Shown: piece after piece, positions 9,094 through 18,823 of the stretch
How the letters are laid out: every line of letters starts with the position of its first letter
How positions within the stretch are numbered: the stretch's first letter is position 1
Source: Kocuria carniphila
GTDB taxonomy: Bacteria > Actinomycetota > Actinomycetes > Actinomycetales > Micrococcaceae
Direction: 5' to 3'
Length of the DNA: 64,000 bases
NCBI RefSeq assembly: GCF_004136555.1
Contig: NZ_NOIT01000019.1
Location: forward strand, 1-64,000
The notes under the pieces: generated by a model
The model's database searches: none
What the model was told of the DNA's origin: nothing
Seen by the model: the letters and a program-made list of their open reading frames with translations, nothing else
Program-made: the position numbers and the translations under genes

Positions 9094-9496
9094 GGTGCGC
9101 TCCATCGTCGGTTGTGCGTCGTCCGGACGGGCATCGGTCCGGAGGGCTTCGCCGCGCAGGGGCAGTCCTTCTCCGCCAGGCGCAGCCGTCACGGGCCTGC
9201 CCGCCCCTGGGTGCTCCACACGGTCTCACGGTCCGACCCTGGGGTGCACCTGGTACTGGAGGAAACGTTCTGGTCGGCAACATGGCCGGGATGCTCTGAT
9301 CAGGGTCTCGTACCGTGGCGAACGCTAGAACATGGCAGCAGGATTTCTGGAGAGGCCTACGCCGTCGTGAATCCGTTTGCCGGGCTGCCGACTCTTGTCG
9401 CAACTATTGGAATGGATCTATGCCAAGGCGATCGCATCTTTGCCGGTCGCAGTTTTGATCGTATCCCGGGAAGAAGTGGGCGGGGTCGGCTCTGTG

Positions 9497-9826
9497 TCAG
9501 GAGCGTACGAGGCGGCCGATGGCGTCGGAGGCTTCTTTGAGTTTGGCCTCGGCAGCGTCCTCGCCGAGTTGAGCGGCGTCCAAGACGCAGTGCTTCATGT
9601 GGTCGTCGAGCAATCCGAGTCCGACGTTGCGTAGTGCGGAGGTTAGGGCCGAGATCTGGGTGAGGATGTCGATGCAGTACTGTTCTTCGTCGACCATCCG
9701 GTGGATGCCTCGGGCTTGGCCCTCGATGCGCTTGAGGCGGGCGAGGTAGCGGTCCTTGTCGCTGATGTAGCCGTGGGTGGTGTGGCACTCGGTGTCGGTG
9801 GCCTCGGGGACAGGGGTGGTGTCCAT
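9497..9826 (-). CDS. csoR: CsoR-family copper-sensing repressor
   Basis: All-helical DNA-binding repressor of 109 residues (CsoR/RcnR family). The copper-ligand set is present: Cys in EEQYCIDIL (residue 51), His in DDHMKHC (residue 76) and Cys at residue 80, the C-H-C pattern of Cu(I) sensors. The core LKRIEGQARGIHRMV is diagnostic. Cu(I) binding should release it from GC-rich dyads, of which two perfect copies lie in front of copZ at the head of this operon. It is the last gene after copZ, the secreted protein, copA and the YHS gene, a common self-regulated arrangement. The ATG at 9826 is chosen because upstream in-frame residues are not CsoR-like. Confidence 0.93.
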   Translation of the reverse strand: MDTTPVPEATDTECHTTHGYISDKDRYLARLKRIEGQARGIHRMVDEEQYCIDILTQISALTSALRNVGLGLLDDHMKHCVLDAAQLGEDAAEAKLKEASDAIGRLVRS

Positions 9827-9927
9827 GGTGGTGTCTTTATCTTTCTGTGGGTGTCGTAGGGGCCGGCGGCTCCGGGCCGGCTGTGGAGCTGGTCCGGAGC
9901 CGCCGGCCCAAGGAGTACTGAGTAGGG

Positions 9928-10161
9928 TCAGGCGGCCGCGTACCTGGCGGGGTCGGCGTCGAAGGCGGGGCCGCAACCGGGGCAGCAGAGCCAGTATCGC
10001 TGGCCCTGGTAGTCGCGGACGAGCCCTGCGGCCTCGGCGTCGGCCTTGACGACCTGGTTGCCGGGCATCACCGGGCACTCGGCCGTCTCGTCGCCGGAGA
10101 CCCCAGTTTGGTGGCCGTTCGCGAGCCCATGGTGATGAGTGTGCTCGTCGTGGTGGCACAT
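9928..10161 (-). CDS. Small YHS-domain metal-binding protein
   Basis: A protein of 77 residues with a His-rich N-terminus (MCHHDEHTHHHG) and a YHS-like metal-binding domain: CPVMPGNQVV near residue 29 and YWLCCPGCGPAFDADPARY near residues 56-74. YHS domains carry Cu, Zn or Fe ligands and are often attached to or next to Cu-ATPases. It has no signal peptide, so it probably works in the cytoplasm as a metal chaperone or buffer between CopZ and CopA. It lies 31 bp downstream of copA, in the same operon. Another YHS domain is fused to the ATPase at 53469-56666. Confidence 0.82.
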   Translation of the reverse strand: MCHHDEHTHHHGLANGHQTGVSGDETAECPVMPGNQVVKADAEAAGLVRDYQGQRYWLCCPGCGPAFDADPARYAAA

Positions 10162-10192
10162 AACGGTTGTTCCTTTCGATCGGTGGGTGGGT

Positions 10193-12523
10193 TCAGGCCT
10201 CGACCGGTTGCCGCGTGCGGAGGCGCGGGGCCGCCGATGACGGCTGTTGATTGATTGCCTGGCTGGTGAAGGAGCGCAGGCGCAGGCTGTTGGTGACCAC
10301 GAAGACGGACGAGAAGGCCATGGCAGCCCCGGCGAGCATGGGGTTGAGCAGTCCGAAGGCGGCCAGGGGGATGGCCGCGGTGTTGTAGGCGAAGGCCCAG
10401 AACAGGTTCGTCTTGATCGTTCTCAGCGTGCGTCGGGAGAGCCGGATCGCGTCCGCGGCGGCCCGCAGATCCCCGCGCACCAGCGTGATGTCGGCGGCCT
10501 CGATGGCCACGTCGGTGCCGGTGCCCATGGCCAGGCCGAGATTGGCCTGGGCCAGGGCGGGAGCGTCGTTGACGCCGTCACCGACCATCGCCACGGTCTT
10601 GCCCTGCTCCTGGAGCTTCGCGATGACGTCGACCTTGTCCTTCGGGAGCACCTCGGCGATGACCTGGTCGATGCCGACCTCTGCGGCGACCTGGGCGGCC
10701 ACGGCCTGGTTGTCCCCGGTGAGCAGCACCGGTGTCAGGCCGAGCTCCTTGAACTGGGCGATGGCTTGGGCGCTGGTGGGCTTGACCTCATCGCCGACTA
10801 CGAGGATGCCGCGTGCTTGCCCGTCCCAGCCGACCGCCACCGCGGTCTTGCCTTGGGCCTCGGCGGCCTGCTTGGCCTGGCGCAGTTCGTCGTCGAGGTG
10901 CTGGGCCCATTCGGCGAGCAGGGCCTCCCGGCCGACCAGTACGGCGTGGCCCTCGACGATGCCCTGGACCCCGAGGCCTTCAATGTTCTTGAAAGTCTCC
11001 GGTGTGGGCAGGTCTCCCACCTCAGCGGTGGCACCGGTGGCGATGGCCTGGGCGATGGGGTGCTCGGAGGCGTTCTCCAAGGCCCCGGCCAGGCGCAGCA
11101 GCTCGGCCCGGTCCACGCCGGGGGCGGGGATCGCCTCGGCGAGGGTCATCTTGCCGGTGGTGACGGTGCCGGTCTTGTCCAGCACGATCGTGTCGATCCG
11201 CCGGGTGGATTCCAGCACCTCGGGTCCTTTGATCAGCACGCCCATCTGGGCGCCCCGGCCGGTGCCGACCAGCAGCGCGGTCGGGGTGGCCAGGCCCAGG
11301 GCGCAGGGGCAGGCGATGATCAGCACCGCCACCGCGGCGGTGAAGCCGGCCGCAAGGGGGAACCCGGCGCCGATCCACGCACCGAGCGTGGCCACGGCGA
11401 TCGCGATCGCGATGGGTACGAAGACGGCCGAGACCCGGTCGGCCAGACGCTGGATCTCGGCCTTGCCGGATTGGGCGTCCTCGACCAGTTGGGCCATCTG
11501 CGCCAACTGCGTATCCGCACCGACCCGTGTGGCGGCCACGACGAGCCGGCCGCCGGCGTTGACGGTGGCACCGGTGACTGCGTCCCCTGCGGTGACCTCC
11601 ACCGGTACCGACTCACCGGTGAGCATGGAGGCGTCGATAGCACTCGTGCCGGAGACGATGACCCCATCGGTGGCGATCTTCTCCCCGGGGCGCACGATGA
11701 ACTCATCCCCCACGGCCAAATCCTCGATGGGGATGCGCTGTTCGCGTCCCTCGCGCAGGACAGCGACGTCCTTGGCCCCAAGCTCCAGCAGGGCGCGCAG
11801 GGCCGCCCCAGCCCGGCGCTTAGAGCGCTTCTCGAAGTAACGCCCGAGCAGGATGAAGGTGATCACACCCGCGGCGACCTCGAGATAGATGTTCCCCAGC
11901 CCGTGGGAGGGGGAGATGGTCAGCTCGAAGGGGTGCACCATCCCGGGCTGACCGGCAGTGCCGAAGAACAGTGCCACGATCGACCACAACAGGGCCGCAG
12001 TCGTGCCCATCGAGATCAGGGTGTCCATCGTCGCCGTGCCGTGGCGCAGGTTCAGCCACGCGGCCCGATGGAAGGGCCAGCCGGCCCACACCACCACGGG
12101 CGCGGCGAGCACGAGGGAGGCGAAGCCCCAGTAGTCGAACTGCAGGGCGGGAATCATCGCCATCGCAATCACCGGCACCGCGAGAACCGCCGCCCCGATC
12201 AGACGCTGCCGCAGGGTACGCAGCTCGACGTCCTCCGCCGTTGCCTCCTCGGCCACTGCCACACCGGGGTCGGCCTGCCGAGGTGCTGGTAGCGCTGCGG
12301 TGTAACCGGTCTTCTCCACCTCGGCGATCAGCGCCTGCGGGTCGTAGCCGGCCGGGGCACTGACGCGGGCCTTCTCCGTGGCGTAGTTGACGCTGGCGCT
12401 CACGCCCTCGAGCTTGTTGAGCTTGCGCTCGATCCGGTTGGCGCACGAGGCGCAGGTCATCCCACCGATCTCGAGCTCGACGTCGGTGCCCAGTGACTGC
12501 GGCTGGGCCGAGGATGCAGACAT
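10193..12523 (-). CDS. copA: Cu(+)-exporting P1B-type ATPase
   Basis: Copper-exporting ATPase of 776 residues. The N-terminal heavy-metal-associated domain has GMTCASC (Cys 24 and 27). The transmembrane metal site is CPC at 405-407, defining the Cu(I) class; TGES at 302-305 is the actuator loop, DKTGT at 449-453 is the phosphorylated aspartate, SEHPIAQAI gives the SEHP motif and GDGVNDAPA the hinge. Eight helices are expected and the hydrophobic segments fit. It would pump Cu(I) out of the cytoplasm. It sits in the copZ-csoR operon downstream of the CsoR-like dyads, so induction by copper is expected. Complete, with no oddities. Confidence 0.96.
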   Translation of the reverse strand: MSASSAQPQSLGTDVELEIGGMTCASCANRIERKLNKLEGVSASVNYATEKARVSAPAGYDPQALIAEVEKTGYTAALPAPRQADPGVAVAEEATAEDVELRTLRQRLIGAAVLAVPVIAMAMIPALQFDYWGFASLVLAAPVVVWAGWPFHRAAWLNLRHGTATMDTLISMGTTAALLWSIVALFFGTAGQPGMVHPFELTISPSHGLGNIYLEVAAGVITFILLGRYFEKRSKRRAGAALRALLELGAKDVAVLREGREQRIPIEDLAVGDEFIVRPGEKIATDGVIVSGTSAIDASMLTGESVPVEVTAGDAVTGATVNAGGRLVVAATRVGADTQLAQMAQLVEDAQSGKAEIQRLADRVSAVFVPIAIAIAVATLGAWIGAGFPLAAGFTAAVAVLIIACPCALGLATPTALLVGTGRGAQMGVLIKGPEVLESTRRIDTIVLDKTGTVTTGKMTLAEAIPAPGVDRAELLRLAGALENASEHPIAQAIATGATAEVGDLPTPETFKNIEGLGVQGIVEGHAVLVGREALLAEWAQHLDDELRQAKQAAEAQGKTAVAVGWDGQARGILVVGDEVKPTSAQAIAQFKELGLTPVLLTGDNQAVAAQVAAEVGIDQVIAEVLPKDKVDVIAKLQEQGKTVAMVGDGVNDAPALAQANLGLAMGTGTDVAIEAADITLVRGDLRAAADAIRLSRRTLRTIKTNLFWAFAYNTAAIPLAAFGLLNPMLAGAAMAFSSVFVVTNSLRLRSFTSQAINQQPSSAAPRLRTRQPVEA

Positions 12524-12596
12524 GCGGTGCTTCTTTCTCTCGATAGGGGCGCCACCGATCCGGTCGCGACGCTCTCAGTGGTGGGCCGGGAACGGG

Positions 12597-13565
12597 TCAG
12601 TGCTCGCCGTGGCCCTCAGCTGTAGCGCCAGCCGAGGGCCTGGTGTCAGCTGCCCCGGTGGTGTCGAGGGCGAACTGGGCGGTGTGGACCTGCCCGTCGA
12701 CCTGGAAGTCGAAGTAGAGGTAGTACCGGCCCGGGGTTGGGGCCGTGGTGGCGAACTCGACGTCGGGCCCGGAGACCTCGTCGGCGACCGGCTCAGCACC
12801 TTCGGGGTGGACGTGCAGGTAGGCCAGGTCCCCGGCGCGCAACGCGACCAGGTGCCCGTAGGCACCCAGGTAGGGCTCCAAGGTGGTGATCGGCTGTCCG
12901 TCCCGGGTGACGCTGATGGTCAAATCCGAGGTGGACCCGGCCGACAGGTCGCCTTCCACCGAGACCTGAAACCCATCGACCTCATCGGTGGCGGTCGCCT
13001 CCGGGGCGGCCGGGGTGAAGGCTCCGGCCACATCCACGGTGCGCGTCAGCGTCAAATTCTGCTCCGCACCGGCCGGCACGACGTCGGCGTAGACCCGGTA
13101 GGTGCCGGCCGCCTCCCACTGCCACGGCAGCGACCAGCGCCCGGCCTCATCCATCACCGGGTGCACGTGACGGAACCCGGTGCCATCGGAGCGCACCACA
13201 ATCAGGTGCATCTGTCTCCCGTGGGAGGTCTCGAATTCAGTGACCGGGGCCCCGTCGGGCCCGGTGATCGTCAATGACAGCTCCCCGGCGTCCCCGGTGG
13301 TCCCCGGCGCGGAGACCTCCTGGAGGAGGTAGCCGCTCTGCTCCCTGCTCACGCCCTGGGGAGTGTGTTCCGCGTGGCTGCCGGAGGTGGTCTCGACCGG
13401 GTCCTGGCCGCTGTCGGTGTGCTGGGCCATCTGGGTTCCTTCCGCCTGCTGTGTCCAGGCCGACACTGTCGTCTCTGGCACTACGGCCCCGGCCGCCGCG
13501 AAGGCCCCGGTGAACACCACCGCCAGCCCCGCTGCGTAGGCCCCTAGCCGTGCGGCGGCGTTCAC
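12597..13565 (-). CDS. Secreted or membrane-anchored copper-operon protein
   Basis: A 322-residue protein starting with GTG that overlaps the copZ stop by 4 bp (GTGA), so it is translationally coupled. Residues 9-30 form a hydrophobic signal or anchor. The rest is extracytoplasmic: a beta-rich domain (ELSLTITGPDGAPVTEF, HVHPVMDEAGRW, GTYRVYADVVP) and a second one (LEPYLGAYGHLVALR, DLAYLHVHPEG, PGRYYLYFDFQVDG) with repeated HVHP motifs that could bind metal. I know this architecture as an uncharacterised secreted family often found with copper genes; the exact family name cannot be given. Its place between copZ and copA supports a periplasmic or wall-side copper-handling role. Confidence 0.8.
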   Translation of the reverse strand: MNAAARLGAYAAGLAVVFTGAFAAAGAVVPETTVSAWTQQAEGTQMAQHTDSGQDPVETTSGSHAEHTPQGVSREQSGYLLQEVSAPGTTGDAGELSLTITGPDGAPVTEFETSHGRQMHLIVVRSDGTGFRHVHPVMDEAGRWSLPWQWEAAGTYRVYADVVPAGAEQNLTLTRTVDVAGAFTPAAPEATATDEVDGFQVSVEGDLSAGSTSDLTISVTRDGQPITTLEPYLGAYGHLVALRAGDLAYLHVHPEGAEPVADEVSGPDVEFATTAPTPGRYYLYFDFQVDGQVHTAQFALDTTGAADTRPSAGATAEGHGEH

Positions 13566-13774
13566 GCCGACCGCGCTGGCTGGTAGCCGGCCTCCTCGAC
13601 CGCGGCGACGACCGCTGCCTCGTCCACCGGCAGATCGCTGGTGACGGTCAGCTGGCCGCTCTGGTGGCTGACCTCCACCCCGGTCACGCCCGCGACCTCC
13701 TGGACCTCCTCACGCACCGACATCGCGCAGTGCCCGCAAGTCATCCCGGTCACCTGGAACTGAGTGGTCGTCAT
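13562..13774 (-). CDS. copZ: CopZ-type copper chaperone
   Basis: A heavy-metal-associated domain protein of 70 residues. GMTCGHCAMSV near residues 10-20 carries the CxxC pair that binds Cu(I); the ending VEEAGYQP is typical of the ferredoxin-like HMA fold. It should deliver Cu(I) to the HMA domain of CopA. It is the first gene of the operon running to csoR, and two CsoR-like dyads lie 23-72 bp upstream of its start. A second chaperone of the same kind is at 33263-33598. Confidence 0.93.
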   Translation of the reverse strand: MTTTQFQVTGMTCGHCAMSVREEVQEVAGVTGVEVSHQSGQLTVTSDLPVDEAAVVAAVEEAGYQPARSA

Positions 13775-13795
13775 GGTCCCGTCCTTCCCGACTAG

Positions 13796-13812
13796 TTACC
13801 CCTGGGGGGGTA
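13796..13812. promoter_or_regulatory. CsoR-like operator 1 of copZ operon
   Basis: TTACCCCTGG followed by GGGGGTATA forms a GC-rich dyad (TACCCC..GGGGTA) about 22 bp before the copZ start, where a repressor would block transcription. Together with the site at 13830 it also makes a long inverted repeat, because the second site is its reverse complement. Typical of actinobacterial CsoR operators. Confidence 0.75.
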
Positions 13813-13828
13813 TATGTGTATGTACAGG

Positions 13829-13846
13829 TGTACCCCCCAGGGGTAC
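13829..13846. promoter_or_regulatory. CsoR-like operator 2 of copZ operon
   Basis: GTACCCC and GGGGTAC arms frame a central CCA. It is the reverse complement of operator 1, 18 bp further upstream. A pair of sites suggests two CsoR tetramers, giving tight repression with steep induction. Confidence 0.75.
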
Positions 13847-14083
13847 ATCTGTCAAGTGTTGCCGTGGGAGGGAAAGTGGTGGCAGGTCAGGGGCGAGGCG
13901 GTATGGTCGCGGCGGGTTCCGTGGTGCTCGATCCATGCGCTGGCCTGCCGGTGGAGACCACGTGGGCCCGACCTGGGGTGCTTGCCAGTGCCACGGGCAC
14001 ACGAGACGGCGGCGTTCCCTTTGCTCAGCTCTGACTCCCTTTATTGATATCGAAGTCGCTTGTTGAGCTTTTCTCAAGACAAC

Positions 14084-14105
14084 ATGAAGATTTCCTGAAG
14101 CTTGC
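14084..14105 (+). promoter_or_regulatory. CopR-like tandem box a
   Basis: TGAAGATTTCC is followed directly by TGAAGCTTGCT: two TGAAG half-sites one helical turn (11 bp) apart, as expected for an OmpR/PhoB-type regulator. It lies 310 bp from copZ and 413 bp from the acyltransferase gene, with a hairpin and a terminator-like stem downstream, so its target is unclear. Confidence 0.65.
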
Positions 14106-14199
14106 TCTTTGAGGTGCTTTGAGGACTGATTTTCCGAGTCAACGAAGGCATAGTTAGCACCTGAGAACCCCCCGTTCTCATCGGCCCGTGTACGGGCAT

Positions 14200-14240
14200 A
14201 CGGGTGCCCCGGTGTTGCTCCCCAGGGCCGGGGCACCCGT
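14200..14240. repeat. Strong hairpin, perfect 13-bp arms
   Basis: Arms ACGGGTGCCCCGG and CCGGGGCACCCGT are exact reverse complements separated by 15 nt. No U-tract follows. It sits between CopR-like box a and the terminator-like stem at 14281, in a 700-bp gap (13775-14496) without a convincing gene. Confidence 0.6.
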
Positions 14241-14280
14241 CATTATTCAGGTGAAGCGTGGACCCGGTCCGGGGCGCGGA

Positions 14281-14313
14281 AACCCGCGAGGCCCCCAAGG
14301 GGCCCCGCGGGTT
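14281..14313. terminator. Terminator-like stem-loop
   Basis: Arms AACCCGCGAGGCCCC and GGGGCCCCGCGGGTT pair over 15 bp with a single mismatch and a CAA loop, followed by a T-richer run (TTCCCTTTTCTCC) about 15 nt later. It could end a short transcript starting near box a at 14084. Confidence 0.5.
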
Positions 14314-14384
14314 CTGTGCTGTGATTCCCTTTTCTCCTTTCGTGTGGTGACCGTAGGAGTGAGCACCTCTGCGCTCCATGGATC

Positions 14385-14407
14385 CTGAAGTCTTTATGGA
14401 TTCTTGA
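14385..14407 (+). promoter_or_regulatory. CopR-like tandem box b (weak second half)
   Basis: TGAAGTCTTTA followed by TGGATTCTTGA keeps the 11-bp spacing with a degenerate second half. It lies about 90 bp before the acyltransferase start, the same distance seen for the stronger boxes at 21322, 35607 and 56736. Confidence 0.45.
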
Positions 14408-14496
14408 GAATTCCGCGACGGGCACTCCAAGTGGGAGGACCACCCTGAGGGCAGGACGGTCCCGGATGCACCGGGACGTTGTTGTCAACAGGGGGA

Positions 14497-15729
14497 ATGA
14501 TGAGTAGTGGACCGAGAATGGGAGAGCATCCGCCGGCGGGTCTCGCAGACGCGGTGGTCCGGCCCACGCGCCGGTTGGTGGGGATCGATGCGGCTCGAGG
14601 GCTGGCGCTGATCGGGCTGATGGCCATTCACCTGCTGCCGGCCTGGAACGAGGAGACCGGAGAGGCGAGCTGGTCGTGGCGGCTGTTCTCGGGGGACTCG
14701 GCGGCCCTGTTCGCCCTACTGGCTGGGGTGGGGTTGGCACTGACCTCCGGGGGGCGGCACCCGCACGAGGGCAGGACAATGACCGCTGACCGGATCGGCC
14801 TGGTGGTGCGCGCGATGCTGATCGCGATCGTGGGACTGTGGATCGGCACACTGATGTCGGAGGACCCGCCGGCCTACAACATCTTGATCTACTACGGGGT
14901 GTTCTTCCTGCTGGCGATTCCGTTCCTGCACGCAGGTCCGAAGTTCCTGTTCATCTCTGCGGCGATCTTCGGGGTGGTGTCCCCGCTGCTGATGCAGGGC
15001 CTCCAAGATGTGTTGCCCGAATTTGTCTCCTACAACCCCACGTTCACGGATCTGCTGACACAGCCCGGTGCCACGGCATCCCAGCTGCTGCTCACCGGGA
15101 CCTACCCGGCCCTGCCGTACATGACCTATCTGCTGGTGGGGCTGGGGCTGGGGCGGTTGAACCTGCGCAGGACGGAGGTTCAAGCTCGACTGGTCGTGGT
15201 GGGAGTGGGGCTGGCGATCTTCGCCCGGGTCACCTCCTATGTCCTGCTCTACGCCTTCGGCGGCTACCAGCAGTTGTTGGATGCCTCCTCGATGGGCGAG
15301 CACGAGCTGGATGATGTGCTGGTTTGGGGGCCGGATTCCTTGCCTACGGACACCGCGTGGTGGCTGGCGATCGCCACCCCGCACACCAACACCCCGCTGG
15401 CGATCGCGGCCAGTCTGGGGGTGGGCCTGGCGGTGTTGGGAGTCTTCCTGCTCATCGGCCCGAAGATCGGGAAATGGTTGCTGCCGCTGTCGGCGATGGG
15501 CGTGATGACCTTGACCCTCTACACCGCCCATCTGGTGGCGCTGTCCTTCGAGATCCACTACGAGCTGCCCTACCTGTGGTTCATGGTCCACCTGGCGGTC
15601 GCGGCGCTGTTCGCGGTGGCCTGGCATCGGGGCCTGGGACAAGGGCCGCTGGAGAAGGTGGTCAGCACCAGTGTGAAAGGCACCCGCCGGCTGGTGCTGG
15701 GCGGGCCGGCCAAGAACGGCCACGGATAG
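14497..15729 (+). CDS. HGSNAT/DUF418-like membrane acyltransferase (paralog 1)
   Basis: Polytopic membrane protein of about 410 residues. The N-terminal motif RLVGIDAARGLALIGLMAIH and the following GDSAALFALLAGVGLA are those of the heparan-alpha-glucosaminide N-acetyltransferase/DUF1624-DUF418 (YeiB-like) group, with about ten hydrophobic helices. It may acylate a cell-envelope sugar; the substrate is unknown. A closely related gene lies at 38193-39425, and both are beside a CopRS pair and a CopR-like box, so envelope modification may be part of the copper response. The start is uncertain: ATGs at 14497 and 14500 follow a GGGGG run. It converges on copS1. Confidence 0.82.
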   Translation: MMSSGPRMGEHPPAGLADAVVRPTRRLVGIDAARGLALIGLMAIHLLPAWNEETGEASWSWRLFSGDSAALFALLAGVGLALTSGGRHPHEGRTMTADRIGLVVRAMLIAIVGLWIGTLMSEDPPAYNILIYYGVFFLLAIPFLHAGPKFLFISAAIFGVVSPLLMQGLQDVLPEFVSYNPTFTDLLTQPGATASQLLLTGTYPALPYMTYLLVGLGLGRLNLRRTEVQARLVVVGVGLAIFARVTSYVLLYAFGGYQQLLDASSMGEHELDDVLVWGPDSLPTDTAWWLAIATPHTNTPLAIAASLGVGLAVLGVFLLIGPKIGKWLLPLSAMGVMTLTLYTAHLVALSFEIHYELPYLWFMVHLAVAALFAVAWHRGLGQGPLEKVVSTSVKGTRRLVLGGPAKNGHG

Positions 15730-15806
15730 GAAGCGCAGGCAGCAACGACATGACGGGCCACGCCCGCCGCCGTCGCAGGCAGACCGGCCTGGCGATGCCG
15801 CTGCGG

Positions 15807-16945
15807 TCAGTCCGTGGGCGTGTGGTGGGGCAAGCGGATCCGGAAGCTGGTCCCGCGCCCGGGGCCCTCACTGGTGGCCTCCAGGGACCCACCCTGGGCC
15901 TCAACCAGCGACTTGCTGATGGCCAGCCCCAAGCCAGAGCCTCCGCGGTGAGCTTCCCGGCCGGTGTTGGCGCGGTAGAAGCGCTCGAACACGTGCGGGA
16001 GATGCTCCTCACTGATGCCTTCCCCGGTATCGGTGACGGTGACAGTGACCGCCTCCGGAGCGTAGTCGGTGTGCACGGTGACGGCGCCTCCGGGCGGGGT
16101 GTGGCGCAGGGCGTTCTCCAGCAGGTTGCCCAGCACTTGTCCCATCCGCTCCCGATCAACCAGCACCGGTGTGACCTCCATGCCGGTGCTGATGGAGGTC
16201 ACCGAGATGTCCTGGGCGGCGGCGTCTTGTTGGACGGCCGCGACCGCCTGGGCTGCCAGCCGGCTGGGGTCTTGGGGGGTCAGTTGCAGGTGGGTCATAC
16301 CTTCCTCAGCGGCGGTGAGCTGGCGGATGTCGCGGGCCAGTCGCTCCAGCCGGGTGATCTGGGCGTAGAGGATGCTGGTGGTCCGTTCATCCCACTGGAC
16401 CACTCCGTCTTCGATGCCCTCCAGGTGTCCTTTGAGACTGGCCAGGGGGGTGCGCATCTCGTGGGCCAGATCGGCCAGCATCTGACGCCGGGTGGTGTCC
16501 ACGGCGTCGAGCTTGGCGGCCATGTCGTTGAAGGAGGAGGCCAGGGAGTCGAACTCCGGGCCCAGTCCGGTGGAGGTGACACGCACGTCGTAGTTGCCCG
16601 CGGCCACCTCGCCGGCGGCGGCGCTGAAGGAGGCCAGGGACCGCCCGATGGTGCGGTAGAGGTAGAAGGTGAGCATCCCGGCGAGGTAGAGCGCCGGGAG
16701 CCCTCCGATGGTCAGGGCGGTGAGACTCACCGAGCGGAAGGCGTCCTCCAGGTGCACCAGCCCGAGGGCCTCATCGGCGTGTCCGGTCTCGACGAGCTCG
16801 TGGTGGAACATCCTCGGTCCGACCAGGACCGCGGTGATCACCACGATGATCAGCCCGATGGCCAGCACCGCGGTCTGGGCCAGCATCAATCGCACCGTCA
16901 GCGGGCTCCAGGACCAGCGGTGGGTGCGCTCGGAGACGGTGGCGC

Positions 16946-16949
<4 letters not shown>
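15807..16949 (-). CDS. CopS-like sensor histidine kinase (copy 1)
   Basis: Membrane histidine kinase of 380 residues, the partner of the adjacent response regulator. Two transmembrane helices (about residues 20-42 and 77-97) enclose a short outer loop with clustered histidines (MFHHELVETGHADE, GLVHLE), a plausible Cu(I) sensor. A HAMP linker follows; the phospho-accepting H-box is LADLAHEMRTPLASL, then the N-box NLLENALRHTPPGG, DTGEGI and GSGLGLAI of the ATP-binding domain. Its ATG overlaps the regulator stop by 4 bp. A second kinase of identical length is at 33699-34841 with a similar loop. The copper specificity is inferred from context. Confidence 0.9.
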
Positions 16950-17668
<719 letters not shown>

Positions 17669-17792
17669 GTGGGCTCCTTAATCAGTGGGTGGGACCGTGC
17701 CTGAGGTTCGGGGCATGGGGTGGTGGGGCTGGTGCAACATGGCCGTCGTGCCGGGGCACGAGATGTCTCGCCCGGCCATGGTGCGGGTGACG

Positions 17793-18206
17793 TCATGGAT
17801 GCGGCGCCTCGGGTTTCTCACCCCGCGGGCCGGAAGAACCTGGGCCTCCTTTTTGCGGGCATGGTGGGGGAGCAGGGGCAGAGTGATGCCGGGAGGTGGG
17901 GGTAGGTCGGCCGGGAAGGAGGGTCTTGGGGCCCTGCCAATGGTGCGCGGAGGCGGACACCCGTAGATCCGCCAGATCCGCTCCGGCCACCCACGGCATT
18001 ACGTCGATCGCCAGAGCGGACAGGGCCGCAACATAGGCCGTGGCGTTGGTGCTGGCCTCCACGTGCATAGTGAGGGAAACGCCTCCTGGCCCGTAGCTTC
18101 GCAGGCTACCGTCGTAGACCGTGAGGGCCTGCCTCAGGGACTGCGCCAAGGGACCTTCCACCCGGACGGAGGTTCTCAGTGTCGCTGCCACCGTCCACGT
18201 GCACAT
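17793..18206 (-). CDS. Small hypothetical protein upstream of copR1
   Basis: Predicted protein of 137 residues, not recognised. The start is supported by a strong AAGGAG 4 bp before the ATG at 18206, although the frame extends to 18245. Residues 1-92 look globular (VRVEGPLAQSLRQAL, GVSLTMHVEASTNATAYVAALSAL, ADLADLRVSASAHH) in an alpha/beta pattern; the last 45 residues are Pro/Gly/Ser-rich and probably disordered. No signal peptide or membrane helix. It lies 124 bp upstream of copR1 on the same strand and may be cotranscribed. Confidence 0.55.
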   Translation of the reverse strand: MCTWTVAATLRTSVRVEGPLAQSLRQALTVYDGSLRSYGPGGVSLTMHVEASTNATAYVAALSALAIDVMPWVAGADLADLRVSASAHHWQGPKTLLPGRPTPTSRHHSAPAPPPCPQKGGPGSSGPRGEKPEAPHP

Positions 18207-18758
18207 GTCGCTCCTTCCGCCACACATCGGTCGGGACGGGGCCATCTGGCCAGTGGTCCCACCGGCCGGAGCTGGGAAGGGGCGAGAGCCTGACCATCAA
18301 GCAGCGCCACGGCCAGTCCAGCGGCCTCAGACCGCAAACCGGTGCTGGTCGGTGCCGTGGCCCTGTCCTGGAGACCAGTCTGCGGGAGAGCCGGGAGGAT
18401 ATGGGTCAATTCATGCACTCTGCCCCGGAAAACGGCGACCGAAGGCGGTGGTGGACTCTCAACGCCGCCACGCCAACAGTTCCCGGTGCCTCTCGTTCCG
18501 GTTCTCTGTACTTCTCGCCTTCGACGGGCCGACTTCTCCGGGTTGCCGGAGCTGAGGGTGTTGGCCGCTGGAGGGTGGTCTGGGGGCTGTGCCGGTCCTG
18601 TCATCAGGAGAACACTGGAGCCCCCGGCGTCACAGCGGACGGGGTCATCGTCGACAGCGACGCGGTGGAGCGCAGGCCACCCTGCTGGGGTGCTCCCGGG
18701 GTGTCGACACGACGGTGGCCAGCTGCTCGATGCTCAAAGGTGCCTCCAGATGCGGAAA

Positions 18759-18804
18759 CCGGGTGCGCGGAACCTGTCTGGCCGACCAGGAACCGCGCAC
18801 CCGG
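18759..18804 (-). terminator. Hairpin terminator after NlpC/P60 gene 1
   Basis: Arms CCGGGTGCGCGG and CCGCGCACCCGG are perfect 12-bp complements, with an inner CCTG/CAGG stem. It begins 20 bp after the stop of the gene at 18824-19708. A short T-rich GGTTTCC follows on the minus strand. The wider 18207-18758 gap shows no gene. Confidence 0.6.
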
Positions 18805-18823
18805 AAACTGTGCTGGCGTGCGC

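Noticed and set aside
10247-12292. 681-codon plus-strand frame opposite copA
   Set aside because: It is the antisense of a clear Cu-ATPase and is full of His/Gly/Asp/Arg low-complexity typical of complementary frames in GC-rich genes.
14188-14388. 66-codon plus-strand frame between copZ and the acyltransferase
   Set aside because: Covers two hairpins, has no ribosome site and no recognisable composition.
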